DNA from: Tenacibaculum mesophilum
GTDB taxonomy: Bacteria > Bacteroidota > Bacteroidia > Flavobacteriales > Flavobacteriaceae
DNA: 64,000 nucleotides
Direction of reading: 5' to 3'
Assembly (NCBI RefSeq): GCF_003867075.1
Contig: NZ_CP032544.1
Coordinates: 2,226,001-2,290,000 of the forward strand
A program made the position numbers and the translations under genes. Positions 8,811 through 17,704 of this stretch are shown here, piece after piece; positions within the stretch are counted from its first letter, which is position 1, and each line of letters opens with the position of its first letter. The notes under the pieces are model-generated. The model searched no databases. It had not been told where the DNA came from and saw nothing but the letters and a program-made list of their open reading frames with translations.

Positions 8811-8845
8811 AAAAAAGCCTTAACTTATTCAGTTAAGACTTTTTA
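8811..8845 (-). terminator. Terminator after tRNA-Gln copy 1
   Basis: Long hairpin, arms CTTAACT and AGTTAAG extended by AAAAG/CTTTT across one mismatched pair, directly downstream (minus strand) of the tRNA at 8847-8917. Confidence 0.8.
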
Positions 8846-8846
8846 G

Positions 8847-8917
8847 TTGGCCCACAAGGACTCGAACCTTGAATATCGGTACCAAAAACCGGTGTGTTAC
8901 CATTACACCATGGGCCA
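8847..8917 (-). tRNA. tRNA-Gln (UUG), copy 1
   Basis: 71-base cloverleaf on the minus strand: acceptor stem TGGCCCA/TGGGCCA, D arm GTGTAATGGTAACAC, anticodon loop TTTTGGT giving anticodon TTG, and T arm CAAGG-TTCGAGT-CCTTG. CCA is not encoded. Confidence 0.95.
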
Positions 8918-8980
8918 ATGTTTACAGTGCAAATATAAAAACAAAGTTTTATATTTAGAAATCATTAAACACTTTTTATA

Positions 8981-9011
8981 AAAAAATCCTCACGAAACTC
9001 GTAAGGATTTT
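8981..9011 (-). terminator. Hairpin between the two tRNA-Gln genes
   Basis: Arms AAATCCT and AGGATTT with an inner ACG/CGT pairing, lying directly downstream of tRNA copy 2 on the minus strand. It suggests the two tRNAs can be terminated separately. Confidence 0.7.
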
Positions 9012-9012
9012 G

Positions 9013-9083
9013 TTGGCCTACAAGGACTCGAACCTTGAATATCGGTACCAAAAACCGGTGTGTTACCATTACACCATAGGCCA
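9013..9083 (-). tRNA. tRNA-Gln (UUG), copy 2
   Basis: Same 71-base structure as copy 1 with anticodon TTG. The only differences are in the acceptor stem (TGGCCTA/TAGGCCA), where a C-G pair is replaced by T-A, i.e. a compensatory change that keeps pairing. Confidence 0.95.
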
Positions 9084-9299
9084 ATTGCTTATTGCGGGTG
9101 CAAATATAGAACAAAATTATATTTCAGCAAATTTTTTATGCTTTTTTTCGTTTACTTCTTTTTCAACCTCAAAAATTTCATTTAACAGAACTTTATATAA
9201 GTCGCTATTTTAGAGAAACTGTTAAAATTATATTTTTGTTTTCAACGAAAAAATCATTAGTAATTAATACATTCGTACTTTATATCTAGACAAAAAACT

Positions 9300-12200
9300 A
9301 TGACTGAGTTTAACTATAAAAAGTGGAACATCATTTTAGGATGGGTTTCGTTTGCAGTAGCGTTAATCACTTATACCTTAACTCTTGAACCCACAGTGAG
9401 TTCATGGGATTGTGGAGAATATATCGCAACTGCTGTAAATTTAGAAGTTGGACACCCTCCTGGTGCTCCTTTATTTCAAATGTTAGGTGCTTTTTTCGCT
9501 ATGTTTACTAGTGACCCTAGTCAGTTGGCAAAAATGGTCAACTTTATGTCTGGATTGGCAAGTGCTTTTACTATCCTTTTCATGTTTTGGACAATTACCA
9601 ATTTAGCTAGAAGAATGGCTATAAAAAACGGAAAACTGGGCAATAATGAAGCTATTGCTGTATTAGGAAGCGGATTAGTAGGTGCTTTAGCGTATACTTT
9701 TTCAGATAGTTTTTGGTTTAGTGCTGTTGAAGGGGAAGTGTATGCTATGTCTTCTTTCTTAATGGCGCTACTATTTTGGTTAGGGTTACGATGGGAAAGT
9801 GAATTAAATACTCCTAGAGGAAATAAATGGTTGGTATTGATAAGTTTTGTAGTTGGATTATCTTTTGGAGTTCACATATTATCCTTATTAGTAATTCCAT
9901 CAATTGTTTTGGTATATTTCTTCAAAACATATAAGGATATCAACATCAAAACAACTGCAATTGCTACACTAGTTGCAATATTAGTTTTAGCGTTTGTGTT
10001 TAAGTTTTTATTCCCTTTCACTTTAAAATTCTTTAGTGTTGCTGAGTTATTCTTTATCAACCAAGTAGGACTACCTTATAATTCAGGAACTATTATAGCT
10101 GGAATTGTTTTAATAGCTTTATTCTTTTACGGATTAAAATATACACGTAAAAAGAACTTAGTTACTGCAAATACTTTAGTGCTTTCAGTATTATTCATAA
10201 TGATTGGTTTCTCGTCTTGGTTAATGTTACCAATACGTGCGAATGCTGATACCATTATTAACGAGAACAACCCATCAAGTGCGCGTGAACTACTAGCATA
10301 CTACAATCGTGAACAATATGGTGATGCAAATGTTTTTTATGATAATTACTATTCTGTAGCTTATGATAGAGAACAAGATGCCGACAATCCTTATAAAGAC
10401 GATAAACCTAAGTACGAAAAAATAGATGGCAAGTATGTTATTGTAAACAGGTACAAAAATGTACTTCCTAATTACTCAAGCAAACACAAAGGGTTTATTC
10501 CTCGTATGGTAAATCCTGCTTCTGAACAACAATACAAAAGTATTGCTGGAATTCCTGCTCGAAGTAAAAGACGTCCAACGTTTTTAGAAAACATAAAATT
10601 CATGGTTGATTTTCAATTTGGATATATGTACGGGCGTTATTTTATGTGGAACTTTGTAGGTCGTCAAAACGATATTCAAGGACATCTAGATATTGAAAAT
10701 GGAAACTGGTTAAGCGGTATTGATTTTATTGATGAGGCTCGCTTAGGCTCACAACAAAACTTACCTGATGATATTAAAAACAATAAGGGACGTAACACTT
10801 ACTTCTTTTTACCTTTTATTTTAGGGCTTATTGGTTTGTTATATCAACTCAATAGAGATAAGAAGAATTTTTATGTGTTAACACTGTTCTTTTTATTCAC
10901 AGGATTAGCTATCATATTTTACACGAACCCAAAACCTTTTGAACCTCGTGAACGTGATTATGCGGTAGTTGGTTCCTTTTATGTATTTGCTATTTGGATT
11001 GGTTTTGGAGTACTTGCCCTTTATGATTACTTTAAAAAGTATGCTCCTAAAAAGGTAGTTGCAATTGCTGTTTCAGTGGTTTCATTACTAGCTGTCCCTG
11101 CTTTAATGGGCTTCCAAAATTGGGATGATCACGATAGAGCTGACCGTTATTTAGCACAGCTAAATGCACAAACCTATCTAGAAAGTTGTGACCCGAATGC
11201 GATTATCTTTACTATTGGAGACAATGACACTTTCCCTCTTTGGTACATGCAACAAGTAGAAGGTGTTCGCAGAGATATTAAAATAGTAAACACAAGTCTT
11301 TTTCAAACAGATTGGTACATCGATCAAATGAAAAAGAAAACCTATGATGCTGACCCTATTCCATCACAGTTAACACACGATCAGTACAAGTATGGAACCT
11401 TGGATATGGCATACTACTACCCACTTCCACAGTTAAAAGATTCTTTACTTAATATAAAAGATTTTATGCGTTGGATAGCTAGTGATAATGATGCCACTTA
11501 TTTAGACGCAGGAGATGGCGCTAAGGAAAAATTTTATCCAACCAACAGAATTCGTATTCCTGTTAACAAAGAAAATGCTTTAAAAACTGGATTAGTAGCA
11601 CAAAAAGATGCTGATAAAATGGTAGATTATATTGACATTACTGTTGATGATAGAGGTTTATCTAAAGCAAGACTTTTAATGCTAGACATTTTAAATAATT
11701 TCGACTGGAAGCGACCTATTTACTTTACTGGTGGTGCAAATGCTGATGAAGAATACATTTGGCTAAAAGATTACTTACAATTAGATGGAATGGCGTACAA
11801 ATTAGTACCTATAAAAACATCTAATAAAGGGCGAACAATTTTTGACATGGGACGCATAGATCCTGAAAAAATGTATAACAATGTTAAAAAATGGGATTGG
11901 AAAACAATCAATAACGGAGAAATTTACCTAGATGAGCAAAGTAAGCGTAACGCAATTTCATTACGTAATAACTTAATTCGTTTATCTGAAGAATTCTTAC
12001 AAAAAGGAGATTCTGTAAATGCAAAAGACGTGTTAGATTTATCGTTACACAAAATGCCTATTAAAGATTTTGATCACTACAATTTCTCTTTAGGCTATCC
12101 AGAATTGTATTATCGTATTGGTGATATTAATAAAGCTAGAGAAACTGCCGAAACCTTAGCTGATATTTTCCAACAGAAGTTAAAGTATTATAGCACATTT

Positions 12201-12413
12201 AATACTCAGGACATTGATTTAATCATCGATAATTTAGAAACAACTCTGTACATGTATCAAAACTTAGTTCAGCAAATTACTCGATATGACAAAGATGAAG
12301 ATTATGGTAAAAAGTTTTTTGAAGATTATATAACACATGCTCGTCTATTTAGTCATTTAATGCCTGAAGAAGAGCCTGAGCTTCCGCAAGAACTCGATAC
12401 TATTAAGCCTTAA
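9300..12413 (+). CDS. DUF2723 polytopic membrane protein (GT-C glycosyltransferase-like)
   Basis: A 1037-residue membrane protein. The N-terminal half has about 12 hydrophobic segments and the signature SSWDCGEYIATAVNLEVGHPPG (about 34-55) in the first loop; the acidic Asp37/Glu40 occupies the place of the catalytic acidic residue of GT-C enzymes such as protein O-mannosyltransferases. The C-terminal ~450 residues are soluble, with ANADEEYIWLKDYLQLDGMAYKL typical of the DUF2723 family. The family is thought to use lipid-linked sugars; acceptor and sugar are unknown. Four bases separate it from the polysaccharide deacetylase gene, so the two likely form an operon acting on envelope glycans. 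Confidence 0.88.
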   Translation: MTEFNYKKWNIILGWVSFAVALITYTLTLEPTVSSWDCGEYIATAVNLEVGHPPGAPLFQMLGAFFAMFTSDPSQLAKMVNFMSGLASAFTILFMFWTITNLARRMAIKNGKLGNNEAIAVLGSGLVGALAYTFSDSFWFSAVEGEVYAMSSFLMALLFWLGLRWESELNTPRGNKWLVLISFVVGLSFGVHILSLLVIPSIVLVYFFKTYKDINIKTTAIATLVAILVLAFVFKFLFPFTLKFFSVAELFFINQVGLPYNSGTIIAGIVLIALFFYGLKYTRKKNLVTANTLVLSVLFIMIGFSSWLMLPIRANADTIINENNPSSARELLAYYNREQYGDANVFYDNYYSVAYDREQDADNPYKDDKPKYEKIDGKYVIVNRYKNVLPNYSSKHKGFIPRMVNPASEQQYKSIAGIPARSKRRPTFLENIKFMVDFQFGYMYGRYFMWNFVGRQNDIQGHLDIENGNWLSGIDFIDEARLGSQQNLPDDIKNNKGRNTYFFLPFILGLIGLLYQLNRDKKNFYVLTLFFLFTGLAIIFYTNPKPFEPRERDYAVVGSFYVFAIWIGFGVLALYDYFKKYAPKKVVAIAVSVVSLLAVPALMGFQNWDDHDRADRYLAQLNAQTYLESCDPNAIIFTIGDNDTFPLWYMQQVEGVRRDIKIVNTSLFQTDWYIDQMKKKTYDADPIPSQLTHDQYKYGTLDMAYYYPLPQLKDSLLNIKDFMRWIASDNDATYLDAGDGAKEKFYPTNRIRIPVNKENALKTGLVAQKDADKMVDYIDITVDDRGLSKARLLMLDILNNFDWKRPIYFTGGANADEEYIWLKDYLQLDGMAYKLVPIKTSNKGRTIFDMGRIDPEKMYNNVKKWDWKTINNGEIYLDEQSKRNAISLRNNLIRLSEEFLQKGDSVNAKDVLDLSLHKMPIKDFDHYNFSLGYPELYYRIGDINKARETAETLADIFQQKLKYYSTFNTQDIDLIIDNLETTLYMYQNLVQQITRYDKDEDYGKKFFEDYITHARLFSHLMPEEEPELPQELDTIKP

Positions 12414-12417
12414 TTTA

Positions 12418-13107
12418 ATGAGGTTATATTTTATAAAGACACCACGTATACTTAAACGTTTATTCGCTAAATATACGTGGTCTTTTTTTTCTACTCAAAA
12501 AGAAATATTTCTAACCTTTGATGATGGACCTATTCCAAAAGTAACAGAATTTGTACTTGACCAACTTCACCTATTCAATGCAAAAGCTACTTTTTTTTGT
12601 ATTGGTGATAATATTCGAAAATACCCCGCTGTTTTTTCAAGAATTGTTAATGAAGGACATTCGGTAGGAAACCACACTTTTAATCATTTAAACGGCTGGA
12701 AAAACAGCAATACAACTTATATTAACAACATAAACAAATGCGAAAACTTATTATCGCATCAAAAAACAAAACTATTTCGCCCTCCTTACGGAAAAATAAA
12801 AAGAAAACAAGCCAAACAACTTCTTGCAAAACTATTTCGCCCTCCTTACGGAAAAATAAAAAGAAAACAAGCCAAACAACTTCTTGCTAATGGTTATAAA
12901 ATTATTATGTGGGATGTATTGTCAGCAGATTTTGACCCGACTATTACTAAAGAAAAATGTTTACAAAATGTACTCAGAAATGTAGAAAATGGGAGTATTA
13001 TCGTTTTTCACGATAGTATAAAAGCTAGCGACAAGTTATATTATGTGCTTCCAAAAGTTCTAGAAGAATTTTCGTTACAAGGTTATAAGTTTAAGGCAAT
13101 TTCTTAA
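12418..13107 (+). CDS. Polysaccharide deacetylase (NodB homology) with internal 20-residue duplication
   Basis: A 229-residue NodB-type deacetylase removing acetyl groups from a glycan. Motif 1 TFDDGP is at 33-38, motif 2 GNHTFNH at 84-90 (metal His86 and His90), motif 3 RPPYG appears twice (121-125 and 141-145), motif 4 DVLSADFDP follows, and motif 5 IIVFHDS is near 196-202. A 60-bp exact tandem repeat (12767-12826, 12827-12886) duplicates residues 118-137 in frame. Without it the protein would be 209 residues, the normal family size. The extra unit sits next to the active site and may impair activity, or may be a sequencing or assembly artefact. The gene overlaps the thioredoxin-like gene by 4 bp, tail to tail. 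Confidence 0.9.
   Translation: MRLYFIKTPRILKRLFAKYTWSFFSTQKEIFLTFDDGPIPKVTEFVLDQLHLFNAKATFFCIGDNIRKYPAVFSRIVNEGHSVGNHTFNHLNGWKNSNTTYINNINKCENLLSHQKTKLFRPPYGKIKRKQAKQLLAKLFRPPYGKIKRKQAKQLLANGYKIIMWDVLSADFDPTITKEKCLQNVLRNVENGSIIVFHDSIKASDKLYYVLPKVLEEFSLQGYKFKAIS
12767..12886 (+). repeat. Perfect 60-bp tandem duplication inside deacetylase gene
   Basis: Two adjacent, identical 60-bp units, 12767-12826 and 12827-12886; the base before (a versus g) and the second base after break the identity. The length is a multiple of three, so the reading frame is kept. Identity at third codon positions implies a recent event. Confidence 0.97.
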
Positions 13108-13406
13108 ACAAACTGCTGAACTAAGCCTATTAACGTATTAGCGTCTTGCTCTCCAGTTTGGCGCCATTTCATCTCTCCATTTTTATAAATCATAAAAGTT
13201 GGATTTCCTTTAACACGTAAGGCATCTGCAAGAATTTCATTCTTGTTAATATCTATTTTAATCACCTTGGCTTTGTCTCCTAATGCAGCAGCTACATCAC
13301 GAAGTGTATCTAAACTAGGTTCTAGTTCACTCCAATCTGCATAAAAATCGATTAACACAGGTTTGTTAATGCTTATAATTTCACCAAACTTTGTCATCTT
13401 TTGCAT
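13104..13406 (-). CDS. Thioredoxin-fold protein lacking the CxxC active site
   Basis: A 100-residue thioredoxin-like protein. The fold markers are present: PVLIDFYADW in the position before the active site, KVIKIDINKN, and cis-Pro in VKGNPTFMIYKNGE. However, the residues after Trp that are CGPC in thioredoxin are SELE here, and there is no cysteine elsewhere. It therefore cannot act as a dithiol oxidoreductase; a chaperone-like or binding role is possible. The gene is convergent with the deacetylase, sharing TTAA as both stop codons. Confidence 0.85.
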   Translation of the reverse strand: MQKMTKFGEIISINKPVLIDFYADWSELEPSLDTLRDVAAALGDKAKVIKIDINKNEILADALRVKGNPTFMIYKNGEMKWRQTGEQDANTLIGLVQQFV

Positions 13407-13485
13407 AAGTTTTATCAGTAAAGTGCCTAAAATTACTAATTTTTTGTTAGGTAATTATTATGATAATCTTAAAAATACTGAAAAA

Positions 13486-14709
13486 TCAAGCTTTTTTTAG
13501 CTCAATTACGGTAATTTCAGGCCAAATCCCTACTCTACCAGGAAAGGCATGGTAACCAAACCCTCTATTCACATTGATGTACCTATTAAACTCTTTATAT
13601 AACCCTGCCCATTGTTTATAAACATATTTTGATGGGCTCCATTTTATCCAACCAGGAATTTCAATCCCAAATTGTAAACCATGCGTATGTCCGCTTAAAG
13701 TTAAATGATAATTAAAATCGTCTTGTTTTATTTTATATTCCCAATGACTTGGGTCGTGGGACAGTAAAATTTTAAAATCATCTTTACTTACCCCTTCTGA
13801 TGCTTTTTTAAGATCTCCTGCTTTATTAAAGCCCTTTCCCCAGTTCTCTACTCCAATCAATGCTATTTTTTGTCCGTCTTTTTCAATGTATTTATGCTCA
13901 TTTAATAATAATTCAAATCCTATTTTTGGATGAATATCTTTTACTGCTTTGAAATTTGCTTTTTTATCTTCTGGAGTTTTCCAATCAGAATAATCACCAT
14001 AATCATGATTACCTAATACTGAGTATTTTCCAACAGGTGCCTCTAACTTTGAAAAAACAGAAATCCAATCATCCATTTCGTGTGCAAAATTATTTACAAT
14101 ATCTCCCGTAAATAAAATCATGTCAGATTTTTGCTCGTTAATTAAATCTACTCCATATTTAATTTTTTCTTTATTATCAAAACTTCCTGAGTGAATATCA
14201 GTAATGTGAGATATAGTAAAACCATCAAAAGCTTCTGGTAAATCTTTAAAACTTAACTGGTATTTAAGCACTTTGTAATTGTATTTTCCTTTAAAAATAC
14301 CATACAACATACTTGCAAACGGTAGTGCTGCCAGTCCTAAAGCTAGTTTTGATATGAAAGCTCTTCTACCAACCAAGTCTTTGGTTTCTTCTTTAAACAA
14401 AAATGAGATTCCTTTTTGAGACCATCTAACCACATCTTCTCCAAACATTAATAAAAAAATCACCACCTTAGGAACTAAAACAAGTAAAAGCATTCCCATT
14501 GCCCATTGAAACTCTCTTGTTTGCCCCGAACTCCTATCGTAACCAAAAATCACATAAAAAAAGTGTATGTAAGCTAATACCCCAATTAACAACCATCCAT
14601 AACGAATAATTTTACTTCTTGTAAGTGTTTTTATTGCTTGAAAAGCATACGCTTCAAACACAATAATTATTGCGGATATTATAATAACTGTTACTAACCA
14701 ACGAGACAT
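13486..14709 (-). CDS. Membrane-anchored metallophosphoesterase (YkuE-like)
   Basis: A 407-residue protein with three to four N-terminal membrane segments (residues ~1-110) followed by a calcineurin-like phosphoesterase domain from ~150. The metal motifs are DIHSG (DxH), GDIVNN (GDxxx), GNHDYGD (GNHD), SHDPSHWE and SGHTHGLQFG (GHxH). Between them, at about residues 114-135, lies RRAFISKLALGLAALPFAS, which resembles a Tat signal, as in YkuE-type proteins. The catalytic part is probably outside the cytoplasm. The substrate is unknown; relatives act on lipid-linked pyrophosphates such as UDP-diacylglucosamine, but that is not shown here. Confidence 0.85.
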   Translation of the reverse strand: MSRWLVTVIIISAIIIVFEAYAFQAIKTLTRSKIIRYGWLLIGVLAYIHFFYVIFGYDRSSGQTREFQWAMGMLLLVLVPKVVIFLLMFGEDVVRWSQKGISFLFKEETKDLVGRRAFISKLALGLAALPFASMLYGIFKGKYNYKVLKYQLSFKDLPEAFDGFTISHITDIHSGSFDNKEKIKYGVDLINEQKSDMILFTGDIVNNFAHEMDDWISVFSKLEAPVGKYSVLGNHDYGDYSDWKTPEDKKANFKAVKDIHPKIGFELLLNEHKYIEKDGQKIALIGVENWGKGFNKAGDLKKASEGVSKDDFKILLSHDPSHWEYKIKQDDFNYHLTLSGHTHGLQFGIEIPGWIKWSPSKYVYKQWAGLYKEFNRYINVNRGFGYHAFPGRVGIWPEITVIELKKA

Positions 14710-14881
14710 CTATTTCATTTTTAAGGAGAAACAAAGATACTGCGATTCTTAAAATTGATTTTTAACATCTTGTTAAAGTTTTGTAGCTTTACCTCCAAAG
14801 TTCATAGAAACGATAGTTTTTCTACTTTTTCTGTAAACAAATCGATATCAACATTTTATTTCAATAGGCTTAAGACTTAAC

Positions 14882-17704
14882 ATGGCAAATCAAAAACGAC
14901 TTTTTTTACTCGACGCGTACGCTTTAATTTTTAGAGGGTATTATGCCTTTATTAAAAACCCACGTATCAACTCTAAAGGGTTAGACACCTCAGCTATTAT
15001 GGGGTTTACCAACTCTTTACTAGATGTAATAAAGCGTGAAAAGCCAGATTATTTAGCCGTTTGTTTCGACAAAGGAGGAAGTACTGACCGCGTTGAAGCT
15101 TTTGAAGATTATAAAGCAAACCGACAAGAAACACCTGAAGCCATTCGTTTAGCTGTGCCTTACATTGAAAAAATATTAGGAGCCATGAACATACCTGCCA
15201 TTGTAAAAGAAGGGTACGAAGCCGATGATATTATTGGTACGCTGGCTAAAAAAGCTGAGAAAGAAGGACTACACACCTACATGGTAACGCCTGATAAAGA
15301 TTTTGCCCAACTGGTTTCTGATAATATTTTTATGTACCGCCCACCTCGTATGGGAAATGGATATGAAAAGTGGGGTGTTGAAGAAGTGAAAACTAAGTTT
15401 GGTGTGGAAAACCCGTTGCAAGTAATTGACTTTTTGGGAATGATGGGGGATTCTGTTGATAATATCCCTGGATTACCTGGTGTTGGTGAAAAAACAGCCA
15501 AGAAGTTTCTTGCTGCTTATGGTAGTATGGAAGGTTTGTTTGAAAACATCCATGAGTTAAAAGGAAAAATGAGAGAAAAGGTAGAAGCTAATCAAGAATT
15601 AGGCTTGCTTTCTAAAAAACTAGCAACCATTATGCTAGATGTTCCTGTTGAGTTAGAATTGGATAAATTGGTTTTTGAGCAACCCAATGTTGAAGCTACC
15701 AAAGAAATTTTTACTGAATTAGAATTTCGTCGTTTAACGGAAAACTTCTTAAAAACATTTGCTCCTTCTGAAGAAACTACTGCTGTAGTAGAAAAACCTA
15801 AAACAACAAAGACTAGTGCCGCAGGTCAATTTGATTTATTTGCAGCTCCTGGTGGTGGAAGTGCTACTAAAGACACAAATATTAATGGCTTTAAAACCAT
15901 TGAAAACACGAATCATTTCTATCAATTAATAGATACACCTCTTTCAAGAAAATTATTGTTAGAGAAATTAATGCAACAAAATTCTGTGTGTTTTGATACT
16001 GAAACAACTGGATTAAAGGCCTTAGAAGTTGAGCTAATTGGAATTGCTTTTTCATGGGAAGCTGGTAAAGGCTATTATGTTTCATTTCCGGAAGATCAAG
16101 AAGAAACAAAAGTTATCTTAGAAGAATTTCGTCCATTTTTTGAAGCTGTAAACATTGAAAAGATAGGCCACAATTTAAAATACGATATCAAAGTATTGTC
16201 AAATTACAACATGCCTGTAAAAGGGAATTTGTTTGACACCATGATTGCGCATTACCTTATCAATCCTGATATGCGTCATAATATGGATGTACTTGCTGAA
16301 ACCTACTTAAATTATCAACCAGTTTCTATTACAGAATTGATTGGTAAAAAAGGTAAAAATCAACTTTCAATGCGACAAGTTGAGTTACCAAAACAAACCG
16401 AATATGCAGTTGAAGATGCAGACATCACCTATCAATTAAAAGAGCACTTTTCTAAGGAGTTGGAAAGTGGCAATGTTACCAAGTTATTCAACGAAGTAGA
16501 AACACCATTAGTTTCTGTATTAACAGCTATGGAAATTGAAGGTATTAATTTAGATACTGACTTCTTAAAAACACTTTCGAAAGCCTTATCTAAAGACATC
16601 TCACAACTTGAGCAAAACATATACGAACAAGCCGGTGAAGAATTTAACATTGCATCTCCAAAGCAATTAGGTCCTATCTTATTTGACAAGTTAAAACTAG
16701 TTGATAAACCTAAAAAAACTAAAACAGGGCAGTATTCTACAGCAGAAGATGTACTTTCTTATTTAGCGAAAGATCATCAAATAGTTGCTGATATTTTAGA
16801 ATATCGTCAGTATAAAAAACTACAAAGCACTTATGTTGATGCACTTCCTAATGAAATTAACCCTAAAACTGGGAGAGTACACACAGTATACGCTCAGGCT
16901 GTAGCAGCTACAGGACGCTTAAGTTCTAACAATCCGAACTTACAGAACATTCCTATCCGTACAAAACGTGGGCAAGAAGTACGAAAAGCTTTTATTCCGA
17001 GAAATGAAGACTATGTATTGCTAGCGGCTGATTACAGTCAAATTGAATTACGAATTATCGCTGCTTTAAGTGAGGAAGAAACCATGATTAAAGCCTTTCA
17101 ACACGGTGAAGACATTCACGCTTCTACTGCTGCAAAAGTATTTAATGTTCCTATTGAGGAAGTAACCCGCGAGCAACGTAGCAATGCTAAAACTGTAAAC
17201 TTCGGAATTATTTATGGAGTTTCTGCCTTCGGATTGAGCAATCAAACCGATTTATCTCGTAAAGAGGCAAAAGAGTTGATTGACACCTATTATGCAACCT
17301 ATCCGAAACTACGAAATTATATTTCTAAGCAGGTAGATTTTGCTCGTGAACACGGATATGTTGAAACCGTTTTACATCGTCGTCGTTATTTAAAAGACAT
17401 CAATTCTCGTAATGCTATTGTTCGTGGTGCTGCAGAAAGAAATGCTGTGAACGCTCCTATTCAAGGTTCAGCTGCCGACATCATTAAACTTGCCATGATT
17501 AATATTTACAAGCGATTTGAACAAGAAAACTTCAAGTCGAAAATGTTACTACAAGTACATGATGAATTGGTTTTTGATGCTCATAAAGATGAATTAGATA
17601 TTATTAAACCGATTATTAAACAGGAAATGGAAAACGCTTTTAAAATGAGCGTTCCGTTAGATGTTGAAATAGATACAGGAGCAAACTGGTTAGAGGCGCA
17701 TTAA
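14882..17704 (+). CDS. polA: DNA polymerase I
   Basis: A 940-residue DNA polymerase I with all three domains: 5'-3' exonuclease (residues 1-~290, LLDAYALIFRGYYA start and a helix-hairpin-helix PGVGEKTA), 3'-5' proofreading exonuclease (~345-540) and family A polymerase (~560-940). The exonuclease keeps its catalytic pair Asp372 and Glu374 in FDTETTG, unlike the inactive versions in some bacteria. The polymerase Asp717 (motif A, ADYSQIELR) and Asp894 (motif C, VHDELV) are present. It functions in Okazaki fragment maturation and repair. It is transcribed alone and ends tail to tail with the WYL regulator, sharing the 4 bases TTAA. Confidence 0.97.
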   Translation: MANQKRLFLLDAYALIFRGYYAFIKNPRINSKGLDTSAIMGFTNSLLDVIKREKPDYLAVCFDKGGSTDRVEAFEDYKANRQETPEAIRLAVPYIEKILGAMNIPAIVKEGYEADDIIGTLAKKAEKEGLHTYMVTPDKDFAQLVSDNIFMYRPPRMGNGYEKWGVEEVKTKFGVENPLQVIDFLGMMGDSVDNIPGLPGVGEKTAKKFLAAYGSMEGLFENIHELKGKMREKVEANQELGLLSKKLATIMLDVPVELELDKLVFEQPNVEATKEIFTELEFRRLTENFLKTFAPSEETTAVVEKPKTTKTSAAGQFDLFAAPGGGSATKDTNINGFKTIENTNHFYQLIDTPLSRKLLLEKLMQQNSVCFDTETTGLKALEVELIGIAFSWEAGKGYYVSFPEDQEETKVILEEFRPFFEAVNIEKIGHNLKYDIKVLSNYNMPVKGNLFDTMIAHYLINPDMRHNMDVLAETYLNYQPVSITELIGKKGKNQLSMRQVELPKQTEYAVEDADITYQLKEHFSKELESGNVTKLFNEVETPLVSVLTAMEIEGINLDTDFLKTLSKALSKDISQLEQNIYEQAGEEFNIASPKQLGPILFDKLKLVDKPKKTKTGQYSTAEDVLSYLAKDHQIVADILEYRQYKKLQSTYVDALPNEINPKTGRVHTVYAQAVAATGRLSSNNPNLQNIPIRTKRGQEVRKAFIPRNEDYVLLAADYSQIELRIIAALSEEETMIKAFQHGEDIHASTAAKVFNVPIEEVTREQRSNAKTVNFGIIYGVSAFGLSNQTDLSRKEAKELIDTYYATYPKLRNYISKQVDFAREHGYVETVLHRRRYLKDINSRNAIVRGAAERNAVNAPIQGSAADIIKLAMINIYKRFEQENFKSKMLLQVHDELVFDAHKDELDIIKPIIKQEMENAFKMSVPLDVEIDTGANWLEAH

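Noticed and set aside
9010..9213. Plus-strand open frame of 67 codons
   Set aside because: It runs antisense through the second tRNA-Gln gene and its residues are just the complement of that tRNA.
12767..12886. Short CRISPR-like array
   Set aside because: Only two directly abutting identical units with no spacer, inside a coding gene: a tandem duplication.
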